NCBI GenBank assembly: GCA_029783825.1
Contig: JAREIK010001466.1
Coordinates: 86,962 to 150,961, forward strand
Direction: 5' to 3'
Source of the DNA: Sapria himalayana
Taxonomy: Eukaryota; Streptophyta; Magnoliopsida; Malpighiales; Rafflesiaceae
DNA length: 64,000 nucleotides
Shown here: positions 61,098 to 64,000 of the stretch, piece by piece
Position numbering within the stretch: position 1 is the stretch's first letter
How the letters are laid out: each line of letters starts with the position of its first letter
The notes under the pieces: generated by a model
What the model saw: only the letters and a program-made list of their open reading frames with translations
Databases searched by the model: none
Told to the model about the DNA's origin: nothing
Position numbers and translations under genes: made by a program

Positions 61098-64000
61098 ATC
61101 TATCTATCTATCTTTTTATTTATCTATATATCTATCTATCTTTCTTTCTTTCTATCTATCGAACTATCTATCCATATTTTTATCTATATGTATATTAATT
61201 TGTTTATCTATTTATATATCTATTTTTTGTGTATCTATATATCTATCTATCTACTTATCTAATTATCTGTCTATCAATCTATCTATCAATCTATTTATCT
61301 GACTTTCTATAATTAGTCTATCTATATATCTATCTATCTAACAAATAATCTTTTGATCAATCTATCTATTTATCTGTCTACCTATCTATCTATCTATCTA
61401 TCTATCTATCTCTTTTTCTGTCTATCAATCATTCAATCTATCTTTCTATGAATCTATCTATAAATCTATCTATCAATAAATCTATAATCTGTCTATCATT
61501 ATTTCTATAAGTCTGTCTATGTATCTTTTTATCTATCTGTCTATAAATCTATATATCAATCTATCTATCTATTTCCTTATATATCTATCTAATAATTTTT
61601 CGATCTATTTGTCTAATAATCTAACTTTCTATCTATCTAACTATCTTTAAGTATATCTATCTATCTAAGTAGTTGTTTATCTATCTTTCTATCAATCTTT
61701 TTATTTATCTATCTATAAATGTGTGTGTCAATTTGTCTATCAATCTGTCTATCAACCTGACAATCAATCAAACCTATCAAACTATCAATCTATCTATTTA
61801 TCAATCTGAAAATCAATTTGTATATCAATCTTTCTATAAATCTATCTATATATCTATCTATATGTCTATCTATCTGTCAATCTACCTCTCTTTCAATTTA
61901 AATATCTATCTATCTCTCTCTTTATATGTATATCGATCGATCTATCTACTTGTATTTCTATCTTTATTTTTATCTAGTTATTTATCTATATTTCTATGTA
62001 TCTATTTGACTATCTGTCTATCTATTAATCTATCTATCCTTTAATATATCTGTCTATCTATCGATCTATCTATCTATTTATCTGTCTATCTATATATCTA
62101 TCTTTACATTTATATATCTATCTATCCATCTATTTATATTTGTATGTATCTATCATTATATATGTCTATCTATTTGTCTATTTATCTGTCTATATATCTA
62201 TTTATTTATTTATCTAATAATCTATCATTCTATCTGTCTATCACTCTATCTATCAGTCTATCAATCTATTTGTCTATGAATCAAAAAATCTATCTATCTT
62301 TAAATCAGTCTCTCGATATGTCTACAATCTATCTTACAAACTGTCTATCAATCTTTCTTTCAATCTTTCTATCTCTCTGTATATCAATTTATTTATCAAT
62401 CTCTATATCAATCTATCGATTTATATTCTTTTGTATTTTTCATTCTATCTACATATATAATTTTCTATTTATCTAACTATTTATATATCTGAATAACTTT
62501 TGATCGGTCTATCTAACTATCTATCTATCTTTTTGATCTATCTATATATCTAGTTGTCTAATCTATTTATCTAGTTGTCTATCTATATTTATACTATCTA
62601 TCTTTCTATCTATCTATCTATCTTTCTATCTACATATCTATCTATCTATTTATTTGTCTATCTATCAATATATCTATCGAATTGCCTATCTATAAGTCTA
62701 TCTATCTATCTATCAATCTTTATATCTATCTATCTATCTATTATATCAATTTATCTATCTATTATATCAATTTATCTATCTATCTATCTATTTTTCTCAC
62801 TATCTGCTAATATATTTATCAGTCTATATGTCTATCTATCTATTTATCTAACTATCTATCTATTTGTTTATCAATCTATTTATATGTATATTAATATGTA
62901 TATCTATCAATCTATATTTCTATCAATCTATTTGTCATTTTATAAGTCTATCTTTATATATATCTATCTATCAATTAAACATTTTTCTATATATCTATGT
63001 GTGTATCTATCTATATATCTATCTATTTGTCTATTTATCTGTCTATCTAGTTGTCTATCTATTTGTCTATCTATTTGTCTTTTTATATATCTATCTATCT
63101 CTCTCTCTCTCTTTCTATCTATTTATTTATATATATGTCTATCTATTTGAGTATCTATCTATTTATCTATCCATCTATCTAACTGTATAATAATATGTAA
63201 ATCTATTTGCCTATCTATCTATCTATCTATATGTCTATTTGTCTATCAATCAAATAATCTATCTATCTTACAATTATTTTATCAATATGTCTATAAATCA
63301 ATCATTCAATTTGTCTATCAATCTTTCTTTTAATCTTTCTATCTTTCGATCTATTTGTTTATCAATCAATCTATCAATATATCTATTTATATCTCTATGC
63401 ATTTTTATTTTTGTGTGCCAATATAATTGTCTATCTATCAATTTTCTATGTGCAAAGAAAATTGGGATACCTATTTATATATCTTTCTATCTATCTATTT
63501 ATCTTTTTTATTTATCTATATTTCAATTTGTCCATATATCTATTTCTCTATCTTTCTTTATATTTATCTATCTATCTATTTATCTATCTATCTATTTATC
63601 TATCTTTCTATCTACATATCTATCTATTTATCTATCTATCAATCCATTTCTCTATCTATCTATCTATTAATCTGTCAATCGAAATGCCTATTTATATGTC
63701 TATCTATCTATCTAATTATATATCTATCTGTCAATCTTTATATCTATTATATCTATTTATCAATCTATTATCTATTTTTCTATCTATATGTCTATATATC
63801 TATTTGTCTGTATGTATATTTCTTTATTTATCTATCTATGTTTCTATCTATCTATTTGTCTATATATTTATTTTTTTATCTTTTTATCTATATGTATATT
63901 AATATGTTTATCTATCTATCGATCTATCCATATTTCTATATATCAATATGCAAATCTATTTGTCTATATATGCCGATCTATCAACCTATCTTTCTATCTA
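57126..64000 (+). repeat. Degenerate (TCTA)n satellite array, block 4
   Basis: Nearly 6.9 kb of TCTA units with the same variants as block 1, reaching the window edge. It holds pure AT tracts at about 59240-59278, 60942-60978 and 61051-61095, and a short non-array interruption at 63415-63465 (GTGCAAAGAAAATTGGGATA). No gene; all long frames are repeat artefacts. Confidence 0.95.

Overview
This is plant nuclear DNA, and almost certainly repeat-rich heterochromatin of a flowering plant, possibly a monocot. It is very AT-rich. It holds CACTA (En/Spm) and hAT (RICESLEEPER-type) transposons and Ty3/gypsy debris. The host-gene pieces in it (SMXL, SmF, SDF2, topoisomerase II, UTP6, ARF1) are plant-like and several keep splice sites. 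I found no intact host gene, no operon-like organisation and no RNA gene; every recognisable coding region is broken.

Layout. The background is a huge degenerate TCTA tetranucleotide array (1-1925, 14511-16584, 29187-31144, 57126-64000, plus an inverted GATA block at 28122-29186). Into it have gone: (A) a complete CACTA element, 1926-14510, with a 3-bp ATC target duplication; it carries a TNP1-like pseudogene and captured pieces of an SmF gene and an SMXL4/5-like gene, and a 3.36-kb hAT element (11049-14403) is nested in its 3' end. (B) A truncated minus-strand CACTA piece, 16585-18970, with captured SDF2 (MIR domain) and DNA topoisomerase II fragments. (C) A minus-strand CACTA element, 18971-28118, with degenerate CACTA ends, a TNP2 pseudogene lacking its N-terminal half, and a TNP1 pseudogene. 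(D) A plus-strand CACTA element, about 31145-50314, 5'-truncated, with the best preserved TNP2 transposase pseudogene (39907-43642), plus a gypsy RNase H fragment, a processed ARF1 pseudogene with target duplications, long AT satellites and an hAT fragment. (E) A minus-strand CACTA 5' half, 50315-57125, with a captured UTP6 exon, an 18-bp tandem repeat and a 464-bp non-autonomous hAT insertion.

How it fits together. C and D lie 5'-to-5' around a TCTA/GATA array whose repeat strand flips at about 29186, so 18971-50314 is a large imperfect inverted structure. B and E share orientation and could be the two halves of one older element split by C+D. Because the CACTA copies are related to one another, the window contains its own empty sites for the hAT, hAT-MITE and ARF1 insertions. 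The most interesting content is repeated capture of host exons by one CACTA family (at least five genes in three copies), together with the satellite-like repeats these elements carry.
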